NCBI RefSeq assembly: GCF_003217295.1
Contig: NZ_QJTJ01000002.1
Span: 1 to 64,000, forward strand
Direction: 5' to 3'
DNA length: 64,000 nt
Source: Ureibacillus chungkukjangi
Lineage (GTDB): Bacteria; Bacillota; Bacilli; Bacillales_A; Planococcaceae
In this document: in pieces, positions 16,657-25,452 of the stretch
Position numbering within the stretch: the stretch's first letter is position 1
Layout: each line of letters opens with the position of its first letter
Notes under the pieces: generated by a model
Databases searched by the model: none
Seen by the model: the letters and a program-made list of their open reading frames with translations, nothing else
Told to the model about the DNA's origin: nothing
Program-made: the position numbers and the translations under genes

Positions 16657-19080
16657 GATGGATTTATGATTTAGTTCAACTTTTTGTAGGCGTAATGCGT
16701 TTAGGACGACGGATACGGAGCTGAATGCCATGGCGGCGCCTGCTAGCCATGGTGCTAGGAGGCCAGCTGCTGCAATTGGAATGCCCAATGAGTTATAACC
16801 AAATGCCCAAAATAGGTTTTGTCTAATGTTGGTCATCGTTTTATGACTCATAATTATTGCATCAGCTATGCTATTTAAATCTCCTCGAATCAGCGTAATA
16901 TCTGCAGCTTCCATCGCTACATCTGTTCCTGTTCCTATAGCCATTCCGATATCGGCAACTGCCAGGGCTGGAGCGTCATTTATTCCATCACCGACCATAG
17001 CGACTTTTTTACCTAATGCCTGCAGTTTTTTTACTTCATCTGCTTTTCCTTCAGGTAAAACCTCGGCAATAACACGTTTAATGCCTACTTGCTCTGCAAT
17101 CGCATGGGCTGTTCGCTCATTGTCCCCTGTCATCATAATTACTTCTATTCCCATATCATGAAGCCGTTCAATGGCTTGTTGAGAAGTATCTTTTATAGTG
17201 TCTGCTACTGCAACCATCCCAGCATATTCACCATCAATACTAGCAATCATAGCTGTTTTACCTTCTGCTTCAAGCTTTTCCATCGTTCCTAATACATGTG
17301 AAATGTCAATTTGGTATTTATCCATTAATTTCTTAGTGCCTACCAAAATCGCCCGCTGATTGACCGTTGCTTTCACACCATACCCCGGTAAGGCTTCAAA
17401 ATCACGCACTTCACGCAGTTTAATGCATTCCTGTTCTATCCCTTTAATGATGGACTCTGCAAGGGGATGCTCAGATTGCTTTTCAGCCGAGCCTATAAAT
17501 GAAAGCAGCACACGAACATTCATCCCATCCGCCACAATCACATCTGTTAACACAGGCTTTCCATTTGTTACTGTCCCTGTTTTATCTACAACGACCGTAT
17601 TGATATGATGAGTTTGTTCTAGGTGTTCTCCACCTTTAAAAAGAATACCTAATTCTGCAGCACGACCCGAGCCTGCCATAATAGAAGTCGGTGTTGCAAG
17701 CCCAAGTGCACAAGGACAAGCAATCACAAGTACCGCTATCATACTTTCAAGTGCCGGTCCAAATTCACCCGGCGTTATAAAAACTAACCAGATGATATAC
17801 GTAATAATCGCAATCGCAATTACAATGGGAACGAAAATTCCAGATATTTTATCTGCTAAACGTTGGATTGGCGCTTTAGAGCCTTGCGCATCCTCAACCA
17901 CTTTAATAATTTGCGAGAGCGCTGTATCGCGGCCTACTTTTGTCGCCTGTATTTTAATAAAACCATTTTTATTGATGGTAGAGCCAAATACAATTGAACC
18001 CGCTTCTTTATCGATCGGTAAGCTTTCACCCGTCAGCATCGACTCGTCTACTGCCGTATTTCCTTCAACAATCTCCCCATCGACAGGAATTTTTTCTCCT
18101 GGCTTTACTAAAATTGTATCGCCCTCTACAACTTCCTCTATCGGGATCTCTTTTTCGATTCCATTTCGAACAACTAATGCCGTTTTCGCCTGTAGCCCCA
18201 TTAGTTTCTTAATGGCTTCAGAGGAACGACCTTTTGCTTTTGCTTCAAATAATTTACCTAGCAATATAAGTGTAATTAATACAGCACTTGTTTCAAAATA
18301 AAGCTGAGCATGGTGATGGGCACCAATTGTAATGATGGTTTGATAAACGCTATAAAAATATGCAGCTGATGTCCCCATAACAACAAGAACATCCATATTA
18401 GCACTTTGATCACGCAACGCCTTGAAGGCCCTAACATAAAACTGCCAGCCAATTATAAATTGAACAGGTGTAGCAAGAGCCATTTGCACCCATGGATTCA
18501 TTAAAATATCAGGTACGTAAAGAAACGAGGTAAAGGAAAAGTGACCAACCATCGTCCATAAAAGCGGTAATGAAAGAATCGCAGAGATTATAAATTTTCT
18601 CTGCTGTTTTCGTATCGCTTCTTCACGATAATCTAACCCATTCTGTTCATTTTCTTTAAAATGTGCACCGTAGCCCAATTTTTCAACTCGGCTTATAATA
18701 TCTGACATTGACACTTGATGTGGGTTAAATTCTACTACTGCATTTTCAAGTGCCAAATTGACATTTGCTAGCGTTACGCCCTCCATCTTATTCAGGCCTT
18801 TTTCAATTCGCGTCGCACAAGCTGCACAGGTCATTCCTGTTATTGCAAATTCCCTTTTATCCTTCACAACACCATAGCCTAATGCTTCGATTTTCTTTTC
18901 AAATTCCTGTTCATTTACCTTATCTGGGTGGAACTTTATCGTAGACTTTTCTAGAGCTAAATTGACGTTTGCTACTTCTACTCCGTCGAGCTTGTTTAAG
19001 CCCTTCTCTATTCGCGTCGCGCAAGCCGCACAGGTCATTCCTGTTATTTGCAAGCTTGTTTCTTTAAGCTCGTTCGTCAT
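16636..19080 (-). CDS. copA: Copper-exporting P1B-type ATPase
   Basis: A membrane pump that exports Cu(I) using ATP. The 814 residues match the Bacillus CopA length. Two N-terminal HMA domains carry CAAC at 17-20 and 85-88. Eight membrane segments follow; the sixth holds the Cu(I)-selective CPC motif at 455-457. The phosphorylated aspartate is Asp499 in DKTGT, and TGES and GDGINDAP are present. It is the last gene of the csoR-copZ-copA cluster, which is read on the minus strand, and has its own CsoR-type box upstream. CopZ should deliver copper to it. Function is secure by family. Confidence 0.97.
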   Translation of the reverse strand: MTNELKETSLQITGMTCAACATRIEKGLNKLDGVEVANVNLALEKSTIKFHPDKVNEQEFEKKIEALGYGVVKDKREFAITGMTCAACATRIEKGLNKMEGVTLANVNLALENAVVEFNPHQVSMSDIISRVEKLGYGAHFKENEQNGLDYREEAIRKQQRKFIISAILSLPLLWTMVGHFSFTSFLYVPDILMNPWVQMALATPVQFIIGWQFYVRAFKALRDQSANMDVLVVMGTSAAYFYSVYQTIITIGAHHHAQLYFETSAVLITLILLGKLFEAKAKGRSSEAIKKLMGLQAKTALVVRNGIEKEIPIEEVVEGDTILVKPGEKIPVDGEIVEGNTAVDESMLTGESLPIDKEAGSIVFGSTINKNGFIKIQATKVGRDTALSQIIKVVEDAQGSKAPIQRLADKISGIFVPIVIAIAIITYIIWLVFITPGEFGPALESMIAVLVIACPCALGLATPTSIMAGSGRAAELGILFKGGEHLEQTHHINTVVVDKTGTVTNGKPVLTDVIVADGMNVRVLLSFIGSAEKQSEHPLAESIIKGIEQECIKLREVRDFEALPGYGVKATVNQRAILVGTKKLMDKYQIDISHVLGTMEKLEAEGKTAMIASIDGEYAGMVAVADTIKDTSQQAIERLHDMGIEVIMMTGDNERTAHAIAEQVGIKRVIAEVLPEGKADEVKKLQALGKKVAMVGDGINDAPALAVADIGMAIGTGTDVAMEAADITLIRGDLNSIADAIIMSHKTMTNIRQNLFWAFGYNSLGIPIAAAGLLAPWLAGAAMAFSSVSVVLNALRLQKVELNHKSIKNRVAN

Positions 19081-19105
19081 TATGCTTCACCTGCCTCTAT
19101 ACCAA

Positions 19106-19122
19106 TACCAATTAGGGGTATA
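19106..19122 (-). promoter_or_regulatory. CsoR-type operator before copA
   Basis: ATACCAATTAGGGGTAT lies between copZ and copA. On the minus strand it reads ATACCCC-TAATTGGTAT, the G/C-tract pseudo-palindrome typical of CsoR sites. It shares TATACCCCTA with the box before copZ. Confidence 0.65.
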
Positions 19123-19179
19123 TTTTTAAGCTAAAAAGAGAGTGCTTAACTTATGAGCACTCCAATGAAATTCGTTCAA

Positions 19180-19386
19180 TTATTCAACATCGTAGCCTTG
19201 ATCATCAATCGCTTCTTTGATTTGAGAAAGAGAAACCTTTTGATCATTATATGCAACGTTTACTTTACCAGCTTCTAGATTTACATCCACCTGCTCAACG
19301 CCTGCTAATGCACCAACGCTTCCCTCTACTGCTTTTACGCAATGCCCACAAGACATACCTTTAACATTTAATGTTACGTTTTCCAT
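19180..19386 (-). CDS. copZ: Copper chaperone CopZ
   Basis: A cytoplasmic Cu(I) chaperone of 68 residues, the usual length. It is a single HMA ferredoxin-like fold with the metal site GMSCGHC, Cys13 and Cys16 being the ligands. The ending IDDQGYDVE is typical of the family. It lies between csoR and copA. The ATG follows AGGAGAAATGAAAA, and a CsoR-type box lies just upstream. Confidence 0.96.
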   Translation of the reverse strand: MENVTLNVKGMSCGHCVKAVEGSVGALAGVEQVDVNLEAGKVNVAYNDQKVSLSQIKEAIDDQGYDVE

Positions 19387-19403
19387 TTTTCATTTCTCCT
19401 TTT

Positions 19404-19424
19404 CCTATACGATATAGGGGTATA
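19404..19424 (-). promoter_or_regulatory. CsoR-type operator before copZ
   Basis: CCTATACGATATAGGGGTATA, read on the minus strand as TATACCCCTATATCGTATAGG. It sits in the 62-bp gap between csoR and copZ. Confidence 0.7.
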
Positions 19425-19448
19425 TTTTTAATAAAAAAATATTAAGTT

Positions 19449-19775
19449 TTACTTTCTCATTAGTTTTTGAATTGTAACCAAAAGCTCATCTAAAACCGCT
19501 TCGTCGCCTTCAGTAATGCGATCAACTACACAGCCCTTTATATGCCCCTGTAACAGAACCTTGGCGACACTGTTTAATGCTGATTGAGTTGCAGAAAGCT
19601 GGGTAATTATATCATCACAATATACATCTCTTTCAACCATGCCTTTGATACCACGGATTTGACCTTCAATTCGATTAAGTCGATTTGTTAAGTCTTTCTT
19701 TATATGGTCTGGATGGTGACTTTTTCGGCATTCTTGCGCATCCGTCAATTCTTCACTCACTTTATCCAGTTTCAT
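19449..19775 (-). CDS. csoR: Copper-sensing repressor CsoR
   Basis: A CsoR/RcnR-type all-helical repressor that leaves DNA when it binds Cu(I). Copper ligands are conserved with exact spacing: Cys53, His78 and Cys82 in the 108-residue form, the same intervals as Cys45/His70/Cys74 of B. subtilis. The core NRLNRIEGQIRGI is also typical. The frame is open to 19811, but the first 12 codons overlap the promoter. The -10 box at 19795-19800 puts the transcript start near 19788, so the second ATG at 19775 (preceded by CGGAG) is the likely start. The operator within its own promoter implies autoregulation. Confidence 0.93.
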   Translation of the reverse strand: MKLDKVSEELTDAQECRKSHHPDHIKKDLTNRLNRIEGQIRGIKGMVERDVYCDDIITQLSATQSALNSVAKVLLQGHIKGCVVDRITEGDEAVLDELLVTIQKLMRK

Positions 19776-19794
19776 CAACTCCGTTCTCATTACA

Positions 19795-19824
19795 ATTGTA
19801 AGGTACCCCAATAGGGTATGTCAA
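19795..19824 (-). promoter_or_regulatory. csoR promoter with CsoR operator in the spacer
   Basis: On the minus strand TTGACA (19824-19819) and TACAAT (19800-19795) are separated by 18 bp. The spacer is the TACCCTATTGGGGTA palindrome, so bound CsoR would cover the region between -35 and -10. Confidence 0.85.
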
Positions 19825-19968
19825 TTATCGTTTGATAATTCAATCCATTTAATATATGCATCTTTTCATCTTACATGACTGCTTTAGCAATTTACTAACC
19901 TTCTAAGTAATTTGACCATATATTAGTCAGGATATTAATTTTTTCGCACGTTTAATATAGGAGGCAAA

Positions 19969-20442
19969 ATGATGACAGATTTCAATCCCCAAAAGCTAAA
20001 AGTGAGATTTATCTTACCAGCAAGTCCAATTGAGCCGTTAAAGGGTAGAAAATATACCCTTACCCACTCAGATGATAATGGACAGCTAATCTTGGATATT
20101 GGAACGGATTTTAACAATGATGTGATTAATGAAAAGTTGAATGATGGATTCATTGCAGAATGGCAAACAGATTGGGAATATCGTTTAGTGGGTAGAGTTC
20201 ATGTAGCCCTTGAGAATTTTACAGAGCAAGAAGCACAAAAAAGATACGAATATCTTACAAAGCTAACAAAGAATGCGCTTCATGGAATTGCTTTTGGAGA
20301 TCGTTTATTTTTATCCAGCTATCCATTACTCCTTGATGCACCCATTTATATTTTATTTGAGTCTACTAATCCACAATTAAGGAAAATCTATAATTTTGGT
20401 TCACTAAAACACTATCTGAATCAGTTTCAATATGAAATTTGA
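19969..20442 (+). CDS. Staygreen-family protein
   Basis: A 157-residue cytoplasmic protein with the N-terminal pattern of bacterial staygreen proteins: FNPQKLKVRF, PLKGRKYTLTHSDDNGQL and LDIG. Plant staygreen proteins act in chlorophyll breakdown by removing magnesium. The bacterial role is unknown, and a chlorophyll substrate is unlikely here. AGGAGGC precedes two adjacent ATGs (19969 and 19972); either could be used. It diverges from csoR. Confidence 0.82.
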   Translation: MMTDFNPQKLKVRFILPASPIEPLKGRKYTLTHSDDNGQLILDIGTDFNNDVINEKLNDGFIAEWQTDWEYRLVGRVHVALENFTEQEAQKRYEYLTKLTKNALHGIAFGDRLFLSSYPLLLDAPIYILFESTNPQLRKIYNFGSLKHYLNQFQYEI

Positions 20443-20560
20443 CGATTCACTAGTTTTATAGTCTAGTTTCTGATTCCTCCCATTGATTTTCCAGATTGTT
20501 CCGCTTAAAATTTTCTCTAAGGAAACATTTAGTATGAAAGCATGCAAAGGGGTTAGGGCC

Positions 20561-21376
20561 ATGATGGACTTTATTTTAGAGCTTGATCCACTCCTTCAGG
20601 TAACACTGGCCACATTGTTTACTTGGGGAATGACGGCATTAGGTGCTGCTTTAGTGTTTACAACCAAAACATTTAATCAGAAATTTTTGGATAGTATGCT
20701 TGGCTTTGCAGGTGGCGTTATGATTGCCGCAAGCTTTTGGTCTCTATTATCCCCCGCTTTAGAAATGGCTGAAGGAGGAAGTTTACCTGCATGGGTTCCA
20801 GTAGCCATTGGATTTTTACTAGGTGGAGAGTTTATTTACTTAATAGATAAGCTACTTCCCCACCTTCACCCGAATGCACCATTAAACAGTGCCGAGGGAA
20901 TTCATCCGAAAAAGAGAAAGAGAAGCACCTTGCTCGTACTAGCAATAACACTTCATAATATCCCTGAAGGTCTGGCAATTGGTGTTTCTTTCGGTGCCGT
21001 TGCACTCGGCTCACCATCTGCATCCCTTGCAGGAGCCATGGCTTTAGCTATCGGAATTGGTATTCAAAATATCCCTGAAGGTGCTGCGGTTTCAATGCCG
21101 TTACTAAGGGATGGGCTATCGAGGAAGAAAAGCTTTCTATTTGGTCAGTTTTCAGGAATGGTGGAGCCCATTTCAGCAATTATCGGTTTCCTGGCCGTGG
21201 CCTTTATCGAACCGTTATTGCCCTTCGCCCTTGCATTTGCAGCAGGTGCCATGATATTCGTGGTGGCCGAAGAGGTTATTCCAAGCTCTCAGGAAGAAGG
21301 AAATAAAGACTTAGCCGTAATGACTTTAATGATCGGCTTTACCTTGATGATGATTTTAGATGTGTCATTGGGTTGA
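20561..21376 (+). CDS. ZIP-family metal transporter
   Basis: A polytopic membrane protein of 271 residues with about eight membrane segments. Metal-site signatures are LHNIPEGLAIG in one helix and IQNIPEGAA in the next, as in ZupT/GufA-type ZIP transporters of zinc, iron or manganese. A His-containing loop (LLPHLHPNAP) precedes them. The frame opens at 20483, but the first 26 codons are not membrane-like; AAAGGGG before ATG 20561 gives the family's normal N-terminus. It shares direction with the staygreen gene 118 bp upstream and ends in a strong terminator. The metal is not determined by sequence. Confidence 0.92.
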   Translation: MMDFILELDPLLQVTLATLFTWGMTALGAALVFTTKTFNQKFLDSMLGFAGGVMIAASFWSLLSPALEMAEGGSLPAWVPVAIGFLLGGEFIYLIDKLLPHLHPNAPLNSAEGIHPKKRKRSTLLVLAITLHNIPEGLAIGVSFGAVALGSPSASLAGAMALAIGIGIQNIPEGAAVSMPLLRDGLSRKKSFLFGQFSGMVEPISAIIGFLAVAFIEPLLPFALAFAAGAMIFVVAEEVIPSSQEEGNKDLAVMTLMIGFTLMMILDVSLG

Positions 21377-21383
21377 TGAAAAA

Positions 21384-21427
21384 CATAAAAACGCTTGGTA
21401 TTTTTATGGATACCCAAGCGTTTTTTA
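21384..21427 (+). terminator. Intrinsic bidirectional terminator
   Basis: AAAACGCTTGGTA pairs with TACCCAAGCGTTTT, with A- and T-runs on either side. It serves the ZIP gene and the convergent DUF2975 gene. Confidence 0.92.
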
Positions 21428-21443
21428 TTTCGATGTTTTTAAC

Positions 21444-21938
21444 TCATACCACTAAATCATTTTCAGATTTTATATTGATAGCTTCTTGTAAAAGTCTTTG
21501 AAGTACGGCCGCAAAGGTTGCAATTATACAAGATGCGAAAATACTTAATAATGCCAGCATGATAATACCTGTAATATCCTCTTTGCCATTGAATAAAACA
21601 ATAGCTGTAATAATTCCAATTAAAATTAAAATTACAATCGTAATTGCACAGCGCTTTATAAAGCGTAATGCTCGAACAGAAATATTGGAAAATGCTTCGT
21701 TTTTATCAATATAGCTTAATATTTTTAAAGCTTGGTATAATGCGCCAAAAATCGGAGTGCATAATATATACACATATCCTAAAAAGAAAAATTTCAAGTA
21801 AGCTGAATCTGGGTGCTTCGCTGCATCTCTACTAGCTAAAACAGGCAGCCCAAATAGACACACAGCTAGTACCACTATGCCTATCAGAATAAGAACCGCT
21901 TTCAAGAAAATTGTGGAACTGCGTTTTTGAAGTAACAT
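21444..21938 (-). CDS. DUF2975 membrane protein
   Basis: A 164-residue protein with four predicted membrane segments. The pattern FLGYVYILCTPIFGALYQALKILSYIDKNEAFS, here split by the family consensus, is typical of DUF2975. Members usually sit beside a small XRE regulator of the YozG type, but none follows here: the gene ends at a shared terminator. GAGAGGGC lies 5' of the ATG. Function unknown. Confidence 0.8.
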   Translation of the reverse strand: MLLQKRSSTIFLKAVLILIGIVVLAVCLFGLPVLASRDAAKHPDSAYLKFFFLGYVYILCTPIFGALYQALKILSYIDKNEAFSNISVRALRFIKRCAITIVILILIGIITAIVLFNGKEDITGIIMLALLSIFASCIIATFAAVLQRLLQEAINIKSENDLVV

Positions 21939-22048
21939 ATAAGCCCTCTCCTAATTTATAATAATTGAATTTATTTTAACAAAACATTTATCGAAACACA
22001 ATAAATAATTAACGTTAAATAGAATGTAATTATTGTTTTATATTTTCG

Positions 22049-22081
22049 AATAAAAAAAGCATTCCTCTGACAAGAAATGCT
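22049..22081 (-). terminator. Intrinsic terminator of the small lipoprotein gene
   Basis: AGCATTtCTTGTCAGAGgAATGCT hairpin followed on the minus strand by a seven-T run. Confidence 0.82.
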
Positions 22082-22090
22082 CCAAACATA

Positions 22091-22450
22091 TTATTTACTT
22101 TTACTGAATAATTCATAAACGCCCGGTTTGACTTCAGCTAGAAGATGATATGGGTAGCTTTTTACTGAATAAAGTTTCGTTCCTTCTTCCAAGTAATTTG
22201 ATTCGAAGCTTTTATAGGGATATAACTCAGGAGAAAGCTTCATTTTAACTTCACCAATTTGCTTTTCGATTTGATAGGTTTCCATCTCTACACTATTTCC
22301 TCCCAAGTATTCATCCCCATTTACATTCAGTAGAGCCTGATAAGAAGTAGTGCTCTCAACAGTTACTTGCTTTGGCTCGTTCTTATTATCTGCACACCCA
22401 GATAGCATAAAAATCACAATTGGGATATAGATTAAAAGCGAGAACTTCAT
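22091..22450 (-). CDS. Small lipoprotein of unknown function
   Basis: A 119-residue exported protein. The signal peptide ends in lipobox MLSGC, with the cysteine at residue 19. The mature part is rich in Glu, Tyr and Ser and contains YLGGNSVEM and a KLYSVKSYPYHLLAEV segment; I recognise no family. The GAGAGAATT ribosome site is 5 nt before the ATG. It is monocistronic. Confidence 0.75.
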   Translation of the reverse strand: MKFSLLIYIPIVIFMLSGCADNKNEPKQVTVESTTSYQALLNVNGDEYLGGNSVEMETYQIEKQIGEVKMKLSPELYPYKSFESNYLEEGTKLYSVKSYPYHLLAEVKPGVYELFSKSK

Positions 22451-22568
22451 GTAATTCTCTCCCCTTTGAGTTAAATGGTCATTTTATCCATTATACTAAA
22501 GCAGACGCACTAAGATCTGAATAGTTACATTAGAAGTTTTTTAGGGAAATGCTGTTGAAATTTCATCT

Positions 22569-22660
22569 GATGAAACAATTTTCGAGCTAAAAACACCTGA
22601 GGATGCATTTAATTCTTCCGATGAAACGCATTACGAGCTCATTCTCTCTTGCTGATGCAC
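22569..22660. repeat. Degenerate relative of the 52-bp hairpin repeat
   Basis: GATGAAAC recurs at 22569 and 22620, 51 bp apart, each followed by a CGAGCT block. GATGCATTTAATTC and GATGAAACGCAT can pair as a hairpin like those of the 10.1 kb array. Two partial units and a trailing GATGCACATCAAC are visible in the intergenic region 22451-22769, which has no gene. Confidence 0.6.
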
Positions 22661-22720
22661 ATCAACTGCTTCACACACCCCACTTCACCTTCATTTCCCT
22701 CCCCAAGAAGTTCTCCGCAA

Positions 22721-22757
22721 AATAAAAAAACGCCTCCAACCCAAATTGGAGACGCCT
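22721..22757 (-). terminator. Intrinsic terminator of the DUF1292 gene
   Basis: GGCGTCTCCAATTT pairs with the GGTTGGAGGCG region (22730-22756), then a T-run on the minus strand. Confidence 0.88.
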
Positions 22758-22769
22758 TTGACAACACTA

Positions 22770-23045
22770 TTATGCTTCCTCTTCTTCGTCCATGATTTCG
22801 TCGAAGGCAGCAGATACTTTTTCGAATTCTTCATCGCTTTCGATTGCGCTAAAGTCATCATCTTCGTCTACTTTTAGGAAGAATACATCGATGTCTTCTT
22901 CTGTTTCTTCTCGAATATCCTCTACAAAACCGACTGCTACGTATTCTGTTCCTTCAAGATTGATGGAAGCAAGGACTTCTACCTCTAGCTCCTCATCGTT
23001 GTCATCCGTAATCGTAAAGATTTCTCCAACCTCGTGTTTTTCCAT
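22770..23045 (-). CDS. DUF1292 acidic protein
   Basis: A 91-residue, very acidic cytoplasmic protein. The core ITDDNDEELEVEVLASINLEG and the strand pattern YVAVGFVED are those of DUF1292, found widely in Bacilli, usually near the alaS-yrrL-yrzB region. Here it is an isolated copy beside selO. GGAGGATACGC precedes the ATG. Function unknown. Confidence 0.88.
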   Translation of the reverse strand: MEKHEVGEIFTITDDNDEELEVEVLASINLEGTEYVAVGFVEDIREETEEDIDVFFLKVDEDDDFSAIESDEEFEKVSAAFDEIMDEEEEA

Positions 23046-23144
23046 GTGCGTATCCTCCTTTGATTTCTTGCTTTAATTTTTCCAATGTAGGGTCAAGTCC
23101 TTCAACCTTGCTAAACAATACCCTACCCCACAGCTATTATACCT

Positions 23145-24599
23145 TTAAGTGCCACAAAATGTACGATATGGGCGATTGGAGCTTGGTGGCAATGAGCAAA
23201 ACTTTTCTTCGGTTGCTGAATAATCAAATGGATCTTCAAGAGCCGATAACAAGCGCTCCATCACACTTAAGTCCCCATCATTTACGGCTGCATTTAGTGC
23301 CTCTTCCACCAGATGGTTACGAGGAATCACCGATGGATTACTATTTTTCATTAACTCCGTCGATTCTTCAATGGATTGATCCTGTCTTCCGCGTCTTTGC
23401 TCCCATTTCTGAAGCCATCCATCGAACTCTTCCTTGCCATGAAGCGGTGAATTCTCAAGTTTACCTATTGTTAAAGATCGGAATGTATCTGTGTAATCTG
23501 CTCTATATTTTTGCATCATGTTGAGCAATTCATCTGCTAGCTCTCTATCTTGCTCTTCTTCATTAAACAACCCTAATTTTGCGCGCATGCCTTCAAGCCA
23601 ATTTTTCTCGAACATGTCCATATATTGTGAGATTTGACTTTGTGCAATTTCGATGGCTTTTTCTTCATCATCGTCAAGTAGTGGAACAAGGGTTTCAGCA
23701 AATCGTGCTAAATTCCATAAGCCCATTTTCGGTTGATTGCCATATGCATAACGCCCCTGTCTATCAATTGAGCTAAATACTGTTTCCGGGTTATAGGTAT
23801 CCATGAATGCACATGGGCCAAAGTCGATGGATTCCCCGCTAATCGCCATATTATCTGTATTCATAACCCCGTGAATGAAGCCTACAAGCTGCCATTTCGC
23901 AATTAACTCAGCTTGTTTTTTAATAACCTCTTGGAGTAAATATAAATATTGATTGTCACTATTCGGGATATCTGTATAATGGCGAATGATTGTATAGCTC
24001 GCCAATGATTGCAGATCCTCGTAAGACCCCCAGTTGGCAACGAATTGGAATGTCCCCACACGAATATGACTTGAGGCAATCCGAGTTAAAATCGCACCTG
24101 GCAAATCCATTTCTCGCATAATTTTCTCACCGGTTGAAACAACGGCTAAGCTTCGTGTTGTTGGAATCCCTAATCCATGCATGGCTTCACTTATTATATA
24201 TTCTCGAAGCATTGGTCCAAGTGCTGCCCGACCATCTCCACCACGGGAAAATGGTGTTCTTCCTGCACCCTTTAGCTGGATATCAAAACGCTCGTTCTCA
24301 GGTGTCATTTGCTCTCCATACAGAACTGCTCGTCCATCTCCAAGCATGGTAAAATGACCAAACTGATGTCCCGCATAGGCTTGAGCCATTGGAAATGACC
24401 CTTCTGGTGCTTTATTTCCAGCTAGAATTTGCACTCCTTCTTCCCCTTGAAGTGCCGCACTTTCTAAGCCCAGCTCTCTTGCTAGTGGCTCATTAAATAT
24501 TACAATTTCCGGATTACTCACCGGATGCAAGCCAACACTTGCATAAAAGGTGTCCGAAAGTCTGGCATAGCTATTATCAAAATTCCATCCAAATTCCAT
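23145..24599 (-). CDS. selO: Protein adenylyltransferase SelO (YdiU)
   Basis: A pseudokinase-fold enzyme that transfers AMP to protein hydroxyls. The 484 residues match the prokaryotic family. Signatures include [50 protein letters not shown] and DFGPCAFMD. It ends in FCGT, where mitochondrial forms carry selenocysteine. The nearest upstream gene (24617-25189, 17 bp away) runs the same way, so the two may be cotranscribed. GAAGAGGA precedes the ATG. Confidence 0.95.
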   Translation of the reverse strand: MEFGWNFDNSYARLSDTFYASVGLHPVSNPEIVIFNEPLARELGLESAALQGEEGVQILAGNKAPEGSFPMAQAYAGHQFGHFTMLGDGRAVLYGEQMTPENERFDIQLKGAGRTPFSRGGDGRAALGPMLREYIISEAMHGLGIPTTRSLAVVSTGEKIMREMDLPGAILTRIASSHIRVGTFQFVANWGSYEDLQSLASYTIIRHYTDIPNSDNQYLYLLQEVIKKQAELIAKWQLVGFIHGVMNTDNMAISGESIDFGPCAFMDTYNPETVFSSIDRQGRYAYGNQPKMGLWNLARFAETLVPLLDDDEEKAIEIAQSQISQYMDMFEKNWLEGMRAKLGLFNEEEQDRELADELLNMMQKYRADYTDTFRSLTIGKLENSPLHGKEEFDGWLQKWEQRRGRQDQSIEESTELMKNSNPSVIPRNHLVEEALNAAVNDGDLSVMERLLSALEDPFDYSATEEKFCSLPPSSNRPYRTFCGT

Positions 24600-24616
24600 A
24601 GTATCCTCTTCTCTTT

Positions 24617-25189
24617 TTATTGACTATTTTTAACCTCAGCTGTTGAATTATACTTTTCATTAGATTTATGCATACTTGAAAAACCTGTGATCACAAAGCA
24701 AGTAATCCATGCAATGACCGTAGTAATACCTGCAAGCGTTAAACCAAGAGCCCTCATGAAAGTATCCTCTCCTGGATAATATGGCTCAATACTCATATAC
24801 CTATAGACAAATAATATCGTTAAAACGAAATAAAAACTGCTCCCGATACCTGCAATAACGATTCGCCCTCTATTTGAACCATTCCAAGCTTTATTAACAA
24901 TAATCCATGACCCTATACTTAGTACTACAGCTACAAGCATTACAAAGAAATGAACATAAAGCCCAAAGTAAATCATTAATGCATTTAGAATTCCCAAGCT
25001 TCCAAAAAACAAAACTGCATTCACTAAAAGTAACATAATTCCAGCCAAATAACTTTTTTGAAACCAGCTAACCCTTTGAATACTTTTTACAAATTTATTA
25101 TTTTCATTAATACTCCCCATTATTGCCTCCCGGAAGAATAATAGGAAAAAGACAAGGATTAGAGCACCTGTAAAGAAGAATATAATCAA
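24617..25189 (-). CDS. Integral membrane protein of unknown function
   Basis: A 190-residue protein with five predicted membrane segments (about 2-20, 45-62, 70-90, 105-125, 145-168) and a hydrophilic, Lys/Asn-rich C-terminus. I recognise no family. A GGAGG-type site is not obvious before ATG 25189 (AGGTTGATT only); an internal ATG at residue 24 (MGSINE) follows GGGAGGC and is a possible alternative start. It lies 17 bp upstream of selO on the same strand. Confidence 0.65.
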   Translation of the reverse strand: MIIFFFTGALILVFFLLFFREAIMGSINENNKFVKSIQRVSWFQKSYLAGIMLLLVNAVLFFGSLGILNALMIYFGLYVHFFVMLVAVVLSIGSWIIVNKAWNGSNRGRIVIAGIGSSFYFVLTILFVYRYMSIEPYYPGEDTFMRALGLTLAGITTVIAWITCFVITGFSSMHKSNEKYNSTAEVKNSQ

Positions 25190-25342
25190 CCTAATAACCT
25201 CCCTATTAAGGATTTAAACGTATATTAAAAATGGAGGTTTCAACCAATATGCAATTTGTAATTTTTCTATTTCTCTTAAGAAACGATACCTTTTACTCAT
25301 ATAAAACGTTTACATAAATTAAATAATAATTTTTCACTTTTT

Positions 25343-25360
25343 TTATCATCTATGTGATAA
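25343..25360. promoter_or_regulatory. Palindrome upstream of the MATE gene
   Basis: TTATCA-TCTATG-TGATAA is a perfect 6-bp inverted repeat about 95 bp before the transporter start, overlapping the AAGATATT region that could be its -10 box. It is a candidate repressor site; the protein is unknown. Confidence 0.45.
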
Positions 25361-25452
25361 GATATTGCTCGATGTTAGAAAAATACAATTCGACCAAAAT
25401 AATCGGACTGAAGTTTTTCTAGGCAGATCTATCAAAAGAAAGAGGAAAATGA

